Positions 14,367 through 15,417 of a stretch of DNA of 15,417 bases are shown here, in pieces; positions within the stretch are counted from its first letter, which is position 1, and each line of letters opens with the position of its first letter. Origin of the DNA: an uncultured Treponema sp. GTDB taxonomy: Bacteria > Spirochaetota > Spirochaetia > Treponematales > Treponemataceae. A program made the translations under genes and the position numbers. The notes beneath the pieces were generated by a model. The model ran no database searches. It was given only the letters and a program-made list of their open reading frames with translations, and was not told where the DNA came from. The stretch is from assembly GCA_937901865.1 (NCBI GenBank), contig CALDID010000252.1:1-15417 (forward strand). The letters run 5' to 3'.

Positions 14367-14795
14367 TTATTTTTGCGGCAATTTCGCAAGCAAATCCGCG
14401 ATTGTCGTTTTTTCAAGCTCGGCTTCCATTGCTTTCTGCGCACTTTCAAGCACGGGGTCTAAAACGGCGTGAATATTCTTTCCGACAGGACAATTCCCGT
14501 TCGGTTTCGGGTGAAAATTGAACACTTCGCGCTCTTCCTCGCCCTCGTTTATCGCGTTGTAAATCGCAAGCAGCGTGATTTCGTCCGCGCTTTTCGCTAG
14601 ATGAGAGCCGCCCACGCCCGCCGATGTTTGCACAAGCCCCGCCTTTTGCAGCTGTAGCAAAATCTTTCTGATGATAACCGCATTCACTCCCGTGCTTGCC
14701 GAGATAAAATCGGAAGTAACGCGATAGTCGCTTTCAAAATACTCGATACACAAAATCGTATGTATCGCCGCCGTAAATCGCACGCTTATCCTCAT
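14367..14795 (-). CDS. Rrf2-family transcriptional regulator
   Basis: Winged helix-turn-helix regulator of 142 aa. The start MRISVRFTAAIHTILCIEYF and the DNA-binding stretch TSDFISASTGVNAVIIRKIL (27-46), followed by LQKAGLVQTSAGVGGSHLAK (49-68), are typical of Rrf2 proteins. Fe-S-binding members such as IscR and NsrR carry three clustered cysteines near residues 90-110. Here only C102 (NGNCPVG) is present there, besides C16, so it more likely belongs to the YwnA/CymR-like group without a 2Fe-2S cluster, perhaps with thiol or metabolite sensing. A GAGGA site lies just upstream of the start. It is the second gene of the operon and probably regulates it; Rrf2 proteins commonly control their own operons. 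Confidence 0.92.
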   Translation of the reverse strand: MRISVRFTAAIHTILCIEYFESDYRVTSDFISASTGVNAVIIRKILLQLQKAGLVQTSAGVGGSHLAKSADEITLLAIYNAINEGEEEREVFNFHPKPNGNCPVGKNIHAVLDPVLESAQKAMEAELEKTTIADLLAKLPQK

Positions 14796-14806
14796 AGCGT
14801 CCTCGC

Positions 14807-15286
14807 TTACAATTCGTGATAGTAAGGGCAGATGTTCTCAAAATGCCCGTCTTTCATTCTAAAACCGCGAGGAATGGTTCCCAGCTGAACAAAGCCCAGT
14901 CTCTGATACAAATGACGGGCATGCACATTGCTTTCTACAACAGCATTGAACTGGAGTATGCTAAAACCGCATTTTTTTGCTTGAAAAAGACAGTCTTTCA
15001 CCAACAATTCGCCGATGTGCTTTCCTCTTGCTTCCGACGAAACGGCATAGCTTGCGTTTGCAATATGTCCGCACCGCCCCACATTGTTTGGATGCAGGAT
15101 ATAAAGCCCGAAAATTCTGCCGTTTTCCTCTGCCACTGCGCTCATGGACTGGGAAGCAAAAAAGTTCTGTCCGCTTTCTTCTGTCAATAACTCTTCTTGA
15201 GGAAAAGCGATTCCTTCCTCAACGACCTCATTCCAAATTGCAATCATTGCAGGAAGGTCTTTTTCGTTATATTTTCTGATTGTCAT
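14807..15286 (-). CDS. GNAT-family N-acetyltransferase
   Basis: Acetyl-CoA-dependent N-acetyltransferase of 159 aa; substrate unknown. The GNAT core is visible: strand VAEENGRIFGLYILHPN, then YAVSSEARGKHIGELLVKDC (80-99) forming the acetyl-CoA loop, where H90 takes the place of the usual glycine in R-x-x-G-x-G, then ILQFNAVVESNVHARHLYQR and LGFVQLGTIP, the usual N...A..LY..LGF ending. I chose the ATG at 15286 and not the in-frame one at 15340, because AGAGG lies just upstream and the sequence from residue 2 (TIRKYNEKDL) is the family start. It is the first gene of the operon with the Rrf2 regulator (11 bases downstream), macrodomain and sirtuin. Its own base composition is closer to the low-GC neighbourhood. 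Confidence 0.9.
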   Translation of the reverse strand: MTIRKYNEKDLPAMIAIWNEVVEEGIAFPQEELLTEESGQNFFASQSMSAVAEENGRIFGLYILHPNNVGRCGHIANASYAVSSEARGKHIGELLVKDCLFQAKKCGFSILQFNAVVESNVHARHLYQRLGFVQLGTIPRGFRMKDGHFENICPYYHEL

Positions 15287-15302
15287 AAAAACCTCTTTCC
15301 TC

Positions 15303-15331
15303 AGTATAGCGAAACCGCATACGATTTTCAC
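15303..15331 (-). promoter_or_regulatory. Candidate promoter of the GNAT-Rrf2-macrodomain-sirtuin operon
   Basis: TATACT (15308-15303, minus strand) matches the -10 consensus at five of six positions, with GTGAAA (15331-15326) 17 bases upstream as a four-of-six -35 box. It sits 16 bases before the GNAT start codon, leaving a short leader that holds the AGAGG site. The perfect palindrome GTAAA-C-TTTAC at 15341-15351, just upstream of the -35 box and overlapping the preceding stop codon, is a possible regulator site. I cannot tie it to the Rrf2 protein from sequence. Confidence 0.38.
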
Positions 15332-15347
15332 CCCCTGCATGTAAACT

Positions 15348-15417
15348 TTACGCTCTTACAAGAGAAATGCGCTCTTTGATGTGGTTGCCCGATGTGATTT
15401 CCTCCACCACAGCCGCC
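15348..15417 (-). CDS. 3' end of an unidentified gene (partial)
   Basis: From the window edge one minus-strand frame reads AAVVEEITSGNHIKERISLV and then RA before a TAA at 15350-15348. The codon choice and residue mix look like real protein, and the stop lies 61 bases before the GNAT start. Twenty-two residues are too few to name the protein. No terminator with a T-tract follows, so the gene could be co-transcribed with the GNAT operon. Confidence 0.5.
   Translation of the reverse strand, partial: AAVVEEITSGNHIKERISLVRA

Noticed and set aside
13967..14521. Plus-strand open frame (184 codons) opposite the macrodomain and rrf2 genes
   Set aside because: Antisense shadow, low-complexity Arg/Ala/Leu composition, no ribosome binding site, crosses the boundary between two real genes.

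Overview
The window looks like chromosomal DNA of a spirochaete, most likely a Treponema. Three things suggest this: the chemotaxis order cheA - cheW/cheR fusion - cheX - cheY, a CheX-type CheY-P phosphatase in place of CheZ, and the strong resemblance of the Che proteins to Treponema homologues as I recall them (no search was run). No rRNA, tRNA, CRISPR array, insertion sequence or integrase was seen.

Layout. (1) 1-572, minus: the start of a uridine phosphorylase gene that runs off the left edge. (2) 601-5552, minus: a complete four-gene chemotaxis operon with a promoter candidate right at the cheA start codon and a clear intrinsic terminator after cheY. CheA phosphorylates CheY, the CheW-CheR fusion couples CheA to receptors, and CheX removes the phosphate. 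(3) 5754-7013, plus: an unrecognised exported protein with outer-membrane beta-barrel features. (4) 7014-7144: a short convergent intergenic stretch packed with a 15-bp inverted repeat and four 23-bp-spaced direct repeats. (5) 7145-9312, minus: LL-diaminopimelate aminotransferase and a HAD phosphatase, apparently separate transcripts. (6) 9386-11235, plus: hflX overlapping a FliL-domain membrane protein gene. (7) 11291-12681, plus: a small three-helix membrane protein, an ECF sigma factor and a zinc-binding anti-sigma factor, preceded by a candidate ECF-type promoter that could be autoregulatory. (8) 12733-15286, minus: an operon of GNAT acetyltransferase, Rrf2 regulator, zinc-type macrodomain ADP-ribosyl hydrolase and class-M sirtuin (SirTM). 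The macrodomain and sirtuin genes overlap by 8 bases and form a write/erase pair for protein ADP-ribosylation. (9) 15348-15417, minus: probable 3' end of another gene.

The best candidates for new biology are: the Rrf2-controlled SirTM/macrodomain operon, which has no visible lipoyl-carrier partner and lies in visibly more GC-rich DNA; the phased 23-bp repeats at 7022-7145; and three minus-strand genes (cheA, dapL, HAD) whose start codons sit 7-9 bases after a -10-like hexamer with no usable Shine-Dalgarno sequence, suggesting leaderless mRNAs.
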